Source of the DNA: Brasenia schreberi
Taxonomy: Eukaryota; Streptophyta; Magnoliopsida; Nymphaeales; Cabombaceae
Assembly (NCBI GenBank): GCA_036023115.1
Contig: JAYKKT010000089.1
Span: 11,628,001 to 11,692,000, forward strand
Reading direction: 5' to 3'
Length of the DNA stretch: 64,000 nt
Below, one piece after another: positions 34,732-48,297 of this stretch. The translations under genes were made by a program, and so were the position numbers. Numbering within the stretch: the stretch's first letter is position 1; every line of letters begins with the position of its first letter. The notes beneath the pieces were generated by a model. The model did no database searches. It had not been told where the DNA came from and saw only the letters and a list, made by a program, of their open reading frames with translations.

Positions 34732-36034
34732 TTAGTTTATAGCTTGCTGATAAGTCAAATTATCAGTCAAATTATCTAAATCTACTGAATTACACATTTC
34801 TTCTGCAAGATAAGTGTGATAATCCTTTAAGTAGGACGGAGTGACCCTAGGCCTTTTATGTTCACTCAAAGTTTTAGTTGTTTGAGTAAGATCTTTTATG
34901 GGTTGATATGATGATTGATTTAGGTCTACTAGATAACGAGTATATTCATAATTATTTTCAAGGATGTCATTCTTAGTATCTTCTAAGAATTCAATATCTT
35001 TATTTTCTATGAGTCTGTGGTCCTTATGATAAAACCGATATCCCTTTGAACCTTTAGAATATCCGATAAATATACATCTGAAGGACCTACTCTCTAACTT
35101 ATCTCTAAATTGATTAAGGATCTTCACATGTGCAATAGATCCCCACCTCTTGAGATGACCTAGGTTGGGTTTTTTCCCAAATTACATCTCATATAGTGTA
35201 GTGAATACAATCTTACACAGTACTCTATTGAGTATGTATATCATTGTACTTACTACTTCTCCCCAAAATATCCTTGGTGGAGAGGCATAAATTAACATTG
35301 ACCTTGTCATATTTAGTAAGATCCTGTTATATCTTTCAGTTACACCATTCTGTTGAGGTATCGTTAGCATTGTATTTTGCTTTGCAATACCAAAGTTTTT
35401 ATAGAAATCAAGAAATTCTGCAGAGGTATATTCACTACCTCTATCTGATCTTAAGATTTTGATTGAATGCCCTAGTTGATTTTCAGCTTCTTTCTTATAT
35501 TCTTTAAAATCTTCTAGTGTCTCAAATTTATGTATCAAGAGATATAAATACGTATATCTTGAGTAATCATCGATAAATGTTATAAAATAAACTTTTTCAT
35601 GATGTGACTTTACTCTAAATGATTCTCATAAATCCATGTGAATGACTTCCAACAGAGTTGGAGTCCTTGTTGACTCTTTGAGAAAAACTTTTTTTGTCAT
35701 TTTTCTTGTATGCAAGTTTCGTACTTTTTGAAAGTATTTTCCTCGAATCTAGACAATAAGTCAAAGTTGGATAATTTTTGGATAATTTTCTCAACTTTTT
35801 CAGACTTATGTGCCCGAGGCATTTATGCCATACATTTACATCAATATTAAAGGTACAATCAATACTAGTAGAAGGATTTTCATTTTCATTATCATTTAGT
35901 TTGAACAGTCTATGTTCTACATTAAATTTCTCAAAAAATAACATTCTCCTATGTTTCCTTACAATCACCTTGCCAAGAATAAACCTGACCTCAAAATCTT
36001 CTTTACTAAGGTAGAGACCGAAACCAGATTGCAC
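34732..36034 (-). pseudogene. Copia 2 pre-integrase, integrase and linker
   Basis: 36034-35615 carries the pre-integrase HxxxH motif (VWHKCLGHISLKKLRKLSK). 35538-35182 is integrase: ILRSDRGSEYTSAEFLDFYK with the catalytic Asp region, and QQNGVTERYNRILLNMTRSM with the catalytic Glu. 35127-34732 is the linker (RSFRCIFIGYSKGSKGYRFY, IENKDIEFLEDTKNDIL). This part is better preserved than in copia 1. Confidence 0.9.
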
Positions 36035-36336
36035 CTTATAGATGGTACAATCAATACATCAATTAATACAATCGGTTTGCCTTGTACAAAATCCTAAAGG
36101 ACACAATACCCACAACATCTGAAAAAATATTATTTTCCATGTACACCTGATGTTCTCCTGGTTTGTATTTCTTTAGATCCATTGCCCTTTTCTTGGTTTG
36201 CGAGATATGTCTAGTAGCTCAAGAGTTGATCCACCAACCAGTAATCGAGCGATCCATATAAAGACATTCTGATATTATGCAGATTATGTCCTACTTCTCT
36301 AATTATCCGCGTTATGGGTTATTTTTTCCACCTTTC

Positions 36337-37235
36337 TTGTTGCGGCAATATCTCTTGTAGTGTCCTATCTTTGTACAACTGAAACACTTAACTTGATAAT
36401 CTGTTTTGTTATTCTTGCCAAACTTTTTTTTTGGTTTATTTCTCTTTAGGTTGAGTTTGAAGTTAGACCGTATCTCATCTTGTACCACTAGTAATTTTCC
36501 ATTTTGTTTTTACTCATATGTTCTTGCTCTATTTCTAGTTTTATAGGCAATTCATAAAGATTAATTTCTGACTCTAGTTTGAGGCTAGTGGTGACCATGT
36601 TCAATGACGGGGGAAGATTATTTAGTATTGTTGATATCTGCATCGATTTTGGGATAACTGACTTTGCCACAGCTAAGTCCCTAGCCATTACCAACATGTG
36701 GTTTACATATTCTACTACGTTGTCTCCTTCTTTCATTTTGAAAGAATTGTATTTCTCTAGTAGCAACTGATAATACAGTTTGACAGTTGCATAATATTTG
36801 GTTGTTATGGAGTTGAAACTCTTTTGCAGTCTCTTATTCTTTGAATATCCTGATCAAGTCATCCTCCATGTATGTCAACATAACAATTATTACTATTATG
36901 TCATCTTTTATAAATGTTTTATATATTTATATCTGTTGCTCAGTTGCATCTCATGATGACGGACACACAATTTCTTTTAAGATATACTCAACACCTTGAA
37001 GTATTAGAGCAAGCGAAATTCTTCTCTTCCATGTTTGGAAGTTTAGACCGTTTAATTTTTTGGTTTTTGCTAGTTCCGATACACATATTGTTGTAGAGTT
37101 CATTTTTATGTATTTGACAATTATAACAATTAGACGGTCTAAAAAAGAAACATTAAATAAGCAACAAAACATACATAGCATGAATATGATTAGAACGATG
37201 TAGAATATCACAAAAATGAGCTTAAAATAACTCAT
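36337..37235 (-). pseudogene. Copia 2 gag with zinc knuckle
   Basis: The start region 37235-36951 contains KLNGLNFQTWKRRISLAL. The middle 36766-36488 contains LLEKYNSFKMKEGDNVVEY and ILNNLPPSL. A CCHC knuckle (CFSCTKIGHYKRYC, C-X2-C-X4-H-X4-C) lies at about 36389-36340. Frames are interrupted. Confidence 0.85.
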
Positions 37236-38671
37236 TTCTAATATATAAAAGTAAGTGGGATAAACTTATAATTTTCCCAACAAATTTCTGCCTTTGATAA
37301 TTTCTCAAAATACCAGGTGTAAAACAACAATTTTAATTGTATGTCCACTTTTATAATTTTCAGAAACAACCAAGGGTAGACCCATAAAATTAGTTTTTGG
37401 TATTTTTGTAAAATTCGTAACTGATCAGGTGAATCCATAATTTTGTTCCTCAGTACGAATCTGTAATTTTCTCAAAAGGATAGGTACAAATCTGTCTTTT
37501 GATATAGTGGTAGTATTGTAATAAATTGAACCGGAAAGGGCTGTAATGTAAATCAATAGTTCGATCTTTCGTAATTTTCATAAACTTTCAGAGGGTAAAA
37601 CCAACTTTTCGACTAAGTAAGGGCGAACAATATTTTTACCTAAAAATATCTAGATATTTTCATAATTTTGTTGAGTGGTAGTTTGTAATATTTAAAAACT
37701 GTTTGGGGCATAACAAACTTTTCAGTCCGTTGCTCGAGGAGGTTTTCTACAAATCGCTGATTTTCGCCCGTTATTTTTTGAAACAGCCTGGCAGTTTTCA
37801 GGGTGCTATAAAAGCGTAGAGGAGAGAGAGTAAGCGGGAAATTCTGTAGAGAGAGAGAGCGGTTGCTACCGTTCCGCCTCTTGACCCGCGACTTTCTACC
37901 ACCTCTCCTGCTGCGGCCATCCTATGGCCTCCTGGCTGGGGATCCCAACAGCCTTGACGACTTTCTTTTTTGTCTGCTCCTCTAGCAGCTGACCTTCGGC
38001 TTATTGGCCGAGGTTCCGCCGACAGTTTTCTCGGCCAGTTCTTGTTTACACCTTAGATCGGCTGTTTTCTCGGCTTGTACTCTGCTATGTTTTGTCTTAG
38101 GCGAGTGCCTCTGCCCTGTCTTGACTCAGGGGAACGTTTTCTTGCCCTGTCTCGACTCATAAGGTTATCTAGATGGCCGGAGATAGACTTTGTGCAATAT
38201 GCTGGATATGTTAGTGGACGAAGAAGCAGCGAGAGCCCTCTTCTACTGCTTGGCAGAAGCTGCTGTAGGACACAACAGCAAATCGAAACCTCTTCTCCTT
38301 TGGCTGAATGGAGGTAATTATAAATACACGCGCACGCACACACATGCACACGCACACGTTGACAACAGACACACACACAATATGTGTATGACGGCCCAGC
38401 ACCATTCCACATCTAACTTTGGCACCCATGGATTTAGATAAAATTCCTAAAGCGAACGCTAACCGTTTAAAGCCTTGTGTTTAACATTATTTATTCGTTT
38501 TGTTAAATTTGTTTCGCAACATGATAAATTCAGCCATTTTTGAAACAGAGTTTTCCTCATGAATTGTGTTAATCGTTTTTCATCTTAAAGTTGTAATCTT
38601 ACTATTCATTAAACTTGATTAAACAGATAAATATTAATTGGGTACCATCATAAGACGCCATGCTTCCAGAC

Positions 38672-38674
<3 letters not shown>

Positions 38675-38733
<59 letters not shown>
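38675..38733. repeat. (TA)n microsatellite in SCPL intron 1
   Basis: About 59 bp of TA followed by CA-rich and GATA-rich sequence. Confidence 0.97.
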
Positions 38734-38746
<13 letters not shown>

Positions 38747-39489
38747 CATATATATACAAATATATCTAAGATAGATAGATAGAGAGGAGAGATACAAAGG
38801 CAAAACTCAGCACACCTATCCCAGTCTCTCTCTACATATATCTCAATAGACACACACATAAATATATATGTGCACATATATGTATGTATGTATATACATG
38901 TATGGAAAGGTGGGGAGGGGTTGAGTTGTTGAAGATAGTGTTTATGTTAAAAAGTAATTGATGTACAAACTTTTCAGGTCCTGGTTGCTCTTCTTTTGGC
39001 TATGGTGCCTCACAATAACTAGGGCCGTTTCGTGTTGGCAGCGACGGCAAAACGCTGTTTAGAAACAAATATTCATGGAACGAAGGCAAGTTTGTAAACC
39101 TTCTTCTCTTGCATAAAGAAAACAGGGCAATTAGCGTGCGCGCTTTGTACGTGTCAGCGTGACAGAACGCCATTGGCCTTAGCAAATTTATAATCATCAG
39201 AAACTTTGTTAACAATCACTATTTAATACATCTTTTAAAGGCGTATGATATTTGATGATCTTGTCAAATACTGAACGAAATATACAAGTTGAACTCCACC
39301 ACAGATGGGGTTTTCACAGCACTCGGATGTTGCAAGGTAGCCGACGCCAGCGTTAAACTTTCGTCAGATCCTTTCTCATAAACGCCTGCTAATAAATGCT
39401 AAATCACATAAAGGACTAACATAAGCTTGTGCATGACTCTAACATAAGCTTCTGCAGGACTCTCACATAAGCTCGTGCTTTTGCTGTAA

Positions 39490-39759
<270 letters not shown>

Positions 39760-39887
39760 TAAAGTAAACCTCAAAGGAATCACTGTAAGTGGTATATTTT
39801 GATTCATTTATATCAAAGCAATACCAAGCTTTCCTGTCATAGGAGTGATCGGCTGCATGAATTCTTAGTCAGAAATGTAATCTGCCA

Positions 39888-39932
39888 CTCTCTCTCTCTC
39901 TTTCTATCCATCTATCTATCTATCTATCTATC

Positions 39933-40024
<92 letters not shown>
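39888..40024. repeat. (TC)n(CTAT)n(TA)n(GA)n compound microsatellite in SCPL intron 3
   Basis: Four simple-repeat blocks in series, ending in a GA tract with one interruption. Confidence 0.96.
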
Positions 40025-40028
<4 letters not shown>

Positions 40029-40260
40029 TATATGCAAATCATTTTACTTTGTGCATCTGATCAGTTCATCTCTTTTTGATCAAACTGTGATTTCCATCAG
40101 ATTGCATACAACTGGTTAGAATATAACAGCCTCTCTCTCTCTCTAGAGAGACTTTATATGCAAAGCAGTTTGCTTTGTGCATCTGATCAGTTCATCTCTT
40201 TTGATCAAATATTAATTTCCATCAGATTGCATACAATTGGTTAGAATATATAACAGCTTC
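40021..40260. repeat. 126-bp tandem duplication in SCPL intron 3
   Basis: AGAGACTTTATATGCAAA starts at 40021 and 40147. The units share GTGCATCTGATCAGTTCATC and CCATCAGATTGCATACAA with scattered differences. Confidence 0.9.
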
Positions 40261-40950
40261 ATTCAACACTTTTGACATCTTTCCCCTTCGGGGTACAGTT
40301 TTATTTAACTAAATTAAAGTATATTTGTTCCCTCTCGTTTTATTATCTACGTGATCGTGTCATTCGAACTTTTTCCTTGTAATCTTGTGAGGATCCAATC
40401 TTTATTCTAAATAGTACCCAGGGATAGAGGCTTCGATTCTTATATTACTTTCTTTTGCAGATTGGCAATGCAGTAATAGACGATGAGGCAGATAAAAAGG
40501 GGAAGCATGATTTCTTCTGGTCTCATTCACTGTCATCAGATGAGAGCATGAAGGCCATCCATGAGTATTGTCTGGCTGCCAACATCTCAGAAAACGTTGA
40601 TAAGTGTGATTTGACTAGAACAGAGGCAGACACTACCGCTGGTGAAGTTGACCTCTACAACATCTATGCTCCACCTTGGCCATAATCTCATCAGAAAACC
40701 AAAAAGAATCGACTTTGTACTTTCTCTCTCTCTTGCACACACACACATGCACACACACAAACTGATGCATATGTTCTGAATCTTTTGATGGTGCCGGAGC
40801 AACTGGACCCTTGCATCGAAGACTACACAACTTATTATCTGAATCTTCCTGATGTACAGAGAGCATTGCATGCCAATGTTACTAAGCTTTCATTTCCATG
40901 GGCAGGCTGCAGGTTGGATTCATTCTTCAATTTCCTAAACAAATTGATTT

Positions 40951-41061
40951 TGCACAACGAGCAAAACACTCACCTGGCTAGGGGCTACGACTCGCAAGTC
41001 GAAGGTCATGAATTCGATACTCGGGACATTCATCTGACTTCGACCTCCCCATTGTACTAGA
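40951..41061 (+). mobile_element. Family-2 tRNA-derived SINE in SCPL intron 5
   Basis: Contains AACACTCACCTGGCTAGGGG, AAGTCGAAGGTCATGAATTC, GATACTCGGG and CTTCGACCTCCCCATTGTA. It lies between exons at 40912 and 41382. Confidence 0.72.
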
Positions 41062-41964
41062 AAAGACAGAGAAAGGACCTGGACTCAGTTTGGTCAAGTG
41101 GGCAAAACTGAGTCTACATGGTCCGCTGAATGGTATTGACATTTTGTCTTTAATGGTGCCGGTTAGAATCAAATGGGGCCAATGTGACAACTTCTTCTTG
41201 CTTGATAAGCCAAGCAACCTTTGTTAATTGATTGGTTTGTTCTTTTCTTGAGCAATGCCTTAGTGTTGCCAAAACTAGATGATCTTCTCATTGTCGCGAA
41301 TGGATCCCATGAATCAACTTTATGTTTGCATCTATTCTGGAAAATCTTTTCTAATTGCTGAAATTTTCCTGATAATTGCAGTGATGTGATTAACTCTTGG
41401 AAGGACAGTCCCCACAGCATCTTACCTCTTATTCAAGAACTCATGGCCAAGGGGATCAGGCTTTGGGTATATAGGTACCACCATTTCAAGTCTAATATGT
41501 GACAAGATCAAACCGATTGAAATTTTAACAATAAATCTTTTTTTCTTTCGTCGGAGTTCAAATGATAATATGAGACAAGATCAAACCGAATGACTGATTA
41601 AGAATCCATGTAGACAATCTCACCTAGTGTGTCATATCAAAAAGGCTACTTTCATATATCCAAGAAAAGAAAAAGTTTCAAGTTTTATGGGAAGCTGCAT
41701 GTCCTTTTGATCTCCCAGATGAAAGCATGCATATTTTTTTTGTGCATTTCATTCGCATGATTGAGACCAACCATAATCAAACTTTGTCTAGCTCCAAGTT
41801 GGAGTTCTTTAAGGTCATCATTGTATTTATCTTGTGTCATTAGTATCTAACTTCAATAACGATGGAAACAGAGAAATAATTACTTCTGTTCACTCTTTCC
41901 TACACTTATGATTAAGCAAACTAAACTTTGAATATATTCCGCTACTTTCACTTCTTAACTTTTA

Positions 41965-42141
41965 GAGAACTGGATCAAACTGTGCGATGGCTAGAACTGA
42001 ACCAAACGGAACCACAGATTCCTGTTTGGTTTGGTTGAACCATGGTTTTACTTATTTAAGGGTTTGGTTAAATACAATATATTATTCCATCATATTATTT
42101 AGATCCATAATCTACATTTTGTACGCACATAAGGTTATGAA

Positions 42142-42209
<68 letters not shown>

Positions 42210-42360
42210 TGTCAAGATTTAAATCTATATATAAGTATATATATAAGGTATATAAAACTCGTATACATATAAACTTATAAATGTATATAAATTTCACATA
42301 TATATAATGGTTCAGTTTGGTCGGTTCTGGTTCAGTTCTAAAATTGAAACTGTGAATCGA
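41965..42360. repeat. GGTTCGGTT-rich repeat, copy 2, split by a (TA)n tract, in SCPL intron 6
   Basis: AACCAAACGGAACC-type head, TTTTACTTATTTAAGGG block, a TA run (42145-42205) and a GGTTCAGTTTGGTCGGTTC end. Same family as 21143-21770. Confidence 0.6.
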
Positions 42361-43546
42361 ATCATGATGAAGGACCGAGCACTGATGATCTAACCTGGCC
42401 AGATGGGTTGACCGATCTCTATCAGGGACCTCTTACTCATGCCTAAGGTAGAACCAACGTCCCAATCCTCTTTGAAACTGACATTTAAGCCGGCTAGGAG
42501 ATTCTCACGATCCCTTAGAATCAATTGACTAATTTTAGGAAAAGACAATTTTGGGACAAACAATTCATTTCCTAGGAGAGTCTTTATAGCAAGTTATAAT
42601 TATCTAGTTAATGTGCTTTGAACCTAGATCAGGGGTTGTTCTTAACATAAATAGGATCAGGCCTAAGTAATTCTCATACTGTTATTTTCCAACATTGCTT
42701 CAAATCACTCTATTATCCTTAACCGGTGGTGAATCGGTCTTTATCACCATGGTGAGTCATATCCATTGTGTGGCAGACCATGTGTATAAGGAAACCAGTA
42801 AGTGTGTGTGATCCTCTCAACTCAAGTTTTATATCAAATCACCAGGTCTTCTTCCGATTCTAGCGGTTCCGTGAACACCCCACCCTTACTTATAGATGTA
42901 GTTCTCTTCATTTGCATCAGATACGGATGCTAACAGTTGTGTATTACCTTGATCCAATTCAAAAGTATGTTTGGTTTGCTGGATCCAGTTGAGAAAATCA
43001 CCAAATCCAATCACTGGACTCGTTGATATAAGTTCAAGTATGTCTGTTAGATACCAGGGCAGATTATCGTGCATCTCAAGATGTAGTTTTGGTCATTGGA
43101 TCCATGCCACACCCCGATTATCGAACATCATCCCCTTAGATGGATATCAAGAATGCTATACCTTGCCGGAGTCCCAACTGCTTACATCCCTAATGTTAGA
43201 AAAAGCTTTGAATTTCTTTTCCATCTTGTTCGAAGCCAGCAGCAATAATGACCAATTCCTCTGTGCAGTGGAGATGTGGATGGAGTCGTGTCTGTTACAT
43301 CTACCAGGTACTCACTGAACAAGCTTCAGCTGCCAGTAAAGACTGCATGGTATCCTTGGTACTCCAACAATGAAATGAGCCATTTTTAAGCTTCCTTATT
43401 CATTTTATATTTATTAACTCTTATTTCTAAAGTCCAAACATACAAATTAATTCCCCAAAATGAAAACACCTCTCTCTCTGTGTGTGTATATATATATGTA
43501 TGTATGTAAGTGACTGATCATGAACCACGATGCACCTGCTCATGAA

Positions 43547-44092
43547 TGATCATTGTTTTTCGAGGGTATAAATATATTGATATTATCTTTCATCTTTTTT
43601 TGAAAATATTTAAAATTTTTAAATTATATTCATGCCATATATCTATATTATGACCATTGTTTTTTGAGAGCATCAGTATATCAATATTATTTTTTATTCT
43701 TTTTCAGAAACCCTTAAGAATTTTAAATTATATTCATGTCACCGAAAAGTAATTAATGAATATGTCAAAGGTAGGTATAATCTGGTTATATATATATATA
43801 TATTCATCATTGACATTGCTCACTAATGTTCGACCATTGCTTTTGAAGGATATAAATATAATAACATTATCTCTAATTTTTTTGATAAACTCCTAATTAA
43901 TATTCACTCATGTTACCCAAAGACAACGAGTGAGTAGTGAGAGATGGTTGTTAGATCTTTTTTACCACTTATACTATCCAACCATTACTTTACTTTTTGG
44001 AAGGATGAGTAAAAAACCTTAAAAAATTTAAATGGTATTCATGCCACTGAAAAGTTAGTTATAGGTGGCATGAAAAACATATCAGAGGTAAG
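43547..44092. repeat. Degenerate tandem dimer repeats in SCPL intron 7
   Basis: Four related AT-rich units begin near 43547, 43651, 43831 and 43978 with CCATTGTTTTT-like heads and TTAAATTATATTCATGCCA-like ends. Units 2 and 4 share an extra end (CACYGAAAAGT), suggesting an A-B dimer repeated twice. Confidence 0.6.
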
Positions 44093-44096
44093 ATCC

Positions 44097-44230
<134 letters not shown>

Positions 44231-44882
44231 TAGATATGGATCTGCTGGATTGTAATACGTTAATACATGTGGAAACTCTCGGTGAGAATTCTTATATGAC
44301 ACATATGATAGCTTTTTGACAGTTAACTGCGCCATGTAATAAGCACAAAAAAGCATTATGCAACCGGACCTCGTGTGCTGCCAGGGTCCAATAAGAGCCA
44401 CATATGGACTTGCTACTGGCGGTGGTAATTTCCAATATAACACAAATGTCTACATGACTTGAAAACAAAATCGTTTTTGTCCATCCAAAATGACATAACA
44501 AAGATGGTCGGTTTTGGATCGACTTCAACATTAAAAATGAAATGATACGACACAAATTTGCTGGCCATTTGCCACATTGAGAAAACCCAAAATGAACATG
44601 TTCTAGAAAGACGGTGTTTATGTTCACCTGGAGCATCCCATCATGTGAAGGTTGACTTGATTTCAGCACCAACACGAAGCAGACACAGACATTACCTGAA
44701 ACACGAAACAACCATCCTTGTGAAGACCTAAGGTTCTGTCCAGACAATAGCTGAACCAGTGACATCCCTTATTGGTTCAACCTTAGAACCACTGTCACAA
44801 ATAACTCCAATATATTGAAAATTTTGTTATTTTAGTAGTCCAACCAACATTGAAGATACCTCTTGTTTTGAACGTCATGCTT

Positions 44883-45009
44883 CTTCTTTCTTTCTTTTTG
44901 TTTACAATGGGGAGGCTGCAGCCAGGTATAGATGCAGGGGGTATTGAACTCACGACCTTCAACTTGTAAGTCAAGTTCCCTAGCCAGGTGAGTTATTGCT
45001 CGGAGTGCT
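44883..45009 (-). mobile_element. Family-2 tRNA-derived SINE with TSD, in SCPL intron 7
   Basis: The minus strand reads CGAGCAATAACTCACCTGGC, AAGTTGAAGGTCGTGAGTTC and GCAGCCTCCCCATTGTAAAC plus an A-rich tail. Flanks GAACGTCATGCTT (44870-44882) and GAACATCATGCTT (45010-45022) match at 12 of 13 bases. Confidence 0.85.
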
Positions 45010-47495
45010 GAACATCATGCTTTTAGTGAATTAGAAATTAATTTTTTTATTTTTTCTATTTTTATTCACTGCATAAAGATTTAGACCCATTATTGTATCT
45101 ATTTCATACTCTCATATTTGAAATTTCCCAAACTTTTAATCTCACAACTTTTTGTATTTGGCATGAACAGGTTGGTGGGTTCACTTCTGCATACAAAGGA
45201 GACTTAAACCTTTGCAACAATCAGGGGTGCCGCCCATGAGGTCGCAAGGTACCAGCTTGCCAGAGCTCTCATTTACATCAAATATCTCCTCGTTGGTCAA
45301 CCCCTCCCCCCCTCTTCATCTTAACCTTGTGTGTCATATCATCATCTATGTATCTCTTCTAGAATTAATTATCACTGTATATTTCCTCTTAGCGACACAT
45401 TGAAGAGTGACAAGTAAGCAAGGAACACTATATTTTTGTCTGAATATAGTGAATCAACTGTAGAGAGGATTCCCACATCATGGACGAGTGTGGGTAAAGA
45501 AATTAGTCCCGTTACATTGTCGCCCGAATATAGTAAATAAATTAAATAGAGGGTTTCCGCATTTTCAATATGGATAGATGCGGGGGTAAGAAAACTAGTC
45601 CTAGATAATAAGATTTGTATTGGTTCTTGGAATATTGGAACATTGTCCGATAAGCTAATGGAAGTAGTAGATACTATGATTCAGAGAAAGATTCATATCC
45701 TATGTTTACAAGAGACAAAGTTCGTTGGAGAAAAAGCAAAGGAGATTGAGAATACAAGTTTTAAATGATGGTACTCAGGTAAAAAAAATGCTCGAAACGG
45801 AGTTGGTATTATCATAAATAAAAATTTAAAGGATAGTGTAGTAGACATACAACGATATGGTAACTGAATCATGATGTTGAAATTAGTGTTAGGAGCAGAG
45901 GTTTTAAATATAATTTGTACTTACACACCCCAAGTAGGACTAAAGATAGAATACAAACGTCTTTTTGGGAGGAGTTAGATAATATAAAGACGGTTTTTTG
46001 GAAAGAGTTAGATAAGGTGATTCAAAGGATTTCATAAAGGGAGATAATTTGTTTAGGAGGAGACTTAAATGAACATGTTAGTAAAGAGGCATTAGGATAT
46101 CAATGTATTCATAAAAACTTTGGTTTTAGGGATATAAATGAAGAAGATAAGAAGATTTTAAATTTTGCTATTACATTTGATCTCTTTATAGTCAATACAA
46201 TCTTCAAAAAACGAGATAAATATTTAATTACTTATAAGAGTGGCTCATCACAAACACAAATTGATTATTTTATTTATAGGAAAAAAATAGATCGTTTTGT
46301 AAAAATTGCAAGGTAATTAAAAGAGAAAGTTTAACCACCCAACATCGACTTTTAGTTATGGATTTACAGGTAAACAAAATGGATAAAGAAGAAAAGAGTG
46401 CGGACTAAATGGTGAAACCTGAAAAGCGAAAAAGAAGGTATATTTAAATAGAAAGTCCTTCAAGGAGATGCTTGAAATTATGTTGGTACGCCTTGTGATA
46501 CGTGGAACAATATGACTATACATATTAGGAAAGTGGCGAAAGATGTGTTATGTGAATTTAAGGTATACCGGCATAAAAAGAAACTTAGTGGTGGCGTGAA
46601 GTAGTGCAAAATAAAATCAAAGAGGGCATGTTACAATTACATTATGTTAAGAAAACTAGTGAAATTTTAGAGGCTTAAAAGAGAACAATGAAATAAGCGA
46701 AAAATACCGTCAGTAAAACAAAAGCTAAAATTTGAGAGTATTTATATAAAAAAACTCAACTCAAAAGAGAGTGAAAGATATATTTTTAAGATAGTTAGGG
46801 CTAGAGATAAGAAAACTAATAATCTTAATTTTATTAGATGCATGAAAGATAATGATGAGAAAATTCTAGTGGCAAATGATGATATAAAAAATAGATGAAA
46901 AAACTATTTTTATAAGTTTTTTAATGAAAATAAAGATATTAATATTATCTTATGAGAGTTAGCCAAATCAGAAAAGTATATAAACCATATTTTCTATCGA
47001 CTTATTTAAAAAAATGAATTCGAAGAAGCTCTTAAACATATGAAGGGTGGTAAATCGGTAGAACGAGACAATATTTCTATAGAAGTTTAGAAAATCCTAA
47101 GAGAAACAAGAATCACTTAGCTCACAAGACTATATAATAAAATATAGAGAAACTAAAAGATACTCAAGGAATGAAGAGCAAGTACACTTATACCCATATA
47201 TAAGAACAAGGGAGACATTAAGAATTGTATGAATTATCAGGGTATCAAGTTAATGAGCCATATTATGAAATTATGAGAAATAATTATTGAACGTAGGTTA
47301 TGACAAATATCAAGTATAATTTGGATTCATGCCAGACAAATCTACTATTAAAGTGATTCACCTTTTCAGATGTCTTATAGAACATTTTAGAGCAAAAAAG
47401 AAAAACCTTCACATAATATTTATTGATTTAGAAGAAACTTAAGATAGGGTATGGATGGAGGTTCTTTGGAGGACCTTGGAAAAAAGAGGTATCCC

Positions 47496-47499
<4 letters not shown>

Positions 47500-47574
<75 letters not shown>
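47500..47574. repeat. (TA)n microsatellite inside LINE copy C
   Basis: It sits where copy D has only CATATATAAACC (55330-55341), within RT. Confidence 0.98.
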
Positions 47575-47578
<4 letters not shown>

Positions 47579-48101
47579 TTATAGGAGACATGTACGATGG
47601 TGCAAAAACATGTGTGAGGACTCATGAAGGAATGACAGACTTTTTTGAAGTTAATATTGGGTTAAATCAAGGATCAACTTTAAGTCCATACTTATTTATA
47701 ATAGCGATTGATGAGTTAACAAAAGATATTGAAGAAATACCTTGTGTATGTTATTTGCATATGACATTGTGTTAGTGAAAGAGTTTAAGGCAAACGTTAA
47801 TAGAAAATTAAAAGTATGGAGAGAAACATTAAAAAGTAAAGGCCTCCATCTTAGTAGAACAAAGACAAAATATATGTAATGTAAGTTTGATCATTTGGTT
47901 ACTTCAGATGACATAGAAATTAAAATTGGCACATATTGCATCTCACAAAAGGAAAGTTTTAAATACCTAGGGTCAAATTTTGAGAGTGATTGAAAAATTG
48001 ATGGAGGTGTTATGCATAAAATTAATGTTGGTTGGTTAAAATGGAGAGGCACGTAAGATATTCTTTGTGATAAGAAGATACCATTAAAATTAAAAGGTAA
48101 A

Positions 48102-48297
48102 TATTATAGAGCATCAATTATACTTGTCATGTTTTATGGTTATTAGTGTTGGGTAGTTAATCATCAACATTTACGAAAGACGTGTATGACAAAAATGAAT
48201 ATTATAGAGCATCAATTATACTTGTGATGTTTTATGGTTATTAGTGTTGGGTAGTTAATCATCAATATTTACAAAAGACGTGTATGACAAAAATGAA
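48102..48297. repeat. 98-bp tandem duplication inside LINE copy C
   Basis: ATTATAGAGCATCAATTATA starts at 48103 and 48201; the two units differ at few positions. Confidence 0.95.

Larger units (their letters stand above)
32520..38160 (-). mobile_element. Ty1-copia retrotransposon 2 (5' LTR not found)
   Basis: Minus strand, same family as copia 1. Order from the right: leader (about 38160-37240), gag (37235 to about 36340), pre-integrase/integrase (36034-35182), linker (35127-34732), RT (about 34700-33723), RNase H (about 33663-33174), purine tract near 33075-33100 and the 3' LTR. No TGGTATCAGAG primer site or second LTR is visible to the right; homology seems to run straight into the carboxypeptidase pseudogene near 38165. 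Confidence 0.87.

Noticed and set aside
42886..43318. Open frames on both strands just before carboxypeptidase exon 7
   Set aside because: They lie mostly in intron 6; only the last 50 bases (43269 onward) are exon, in a different frame.
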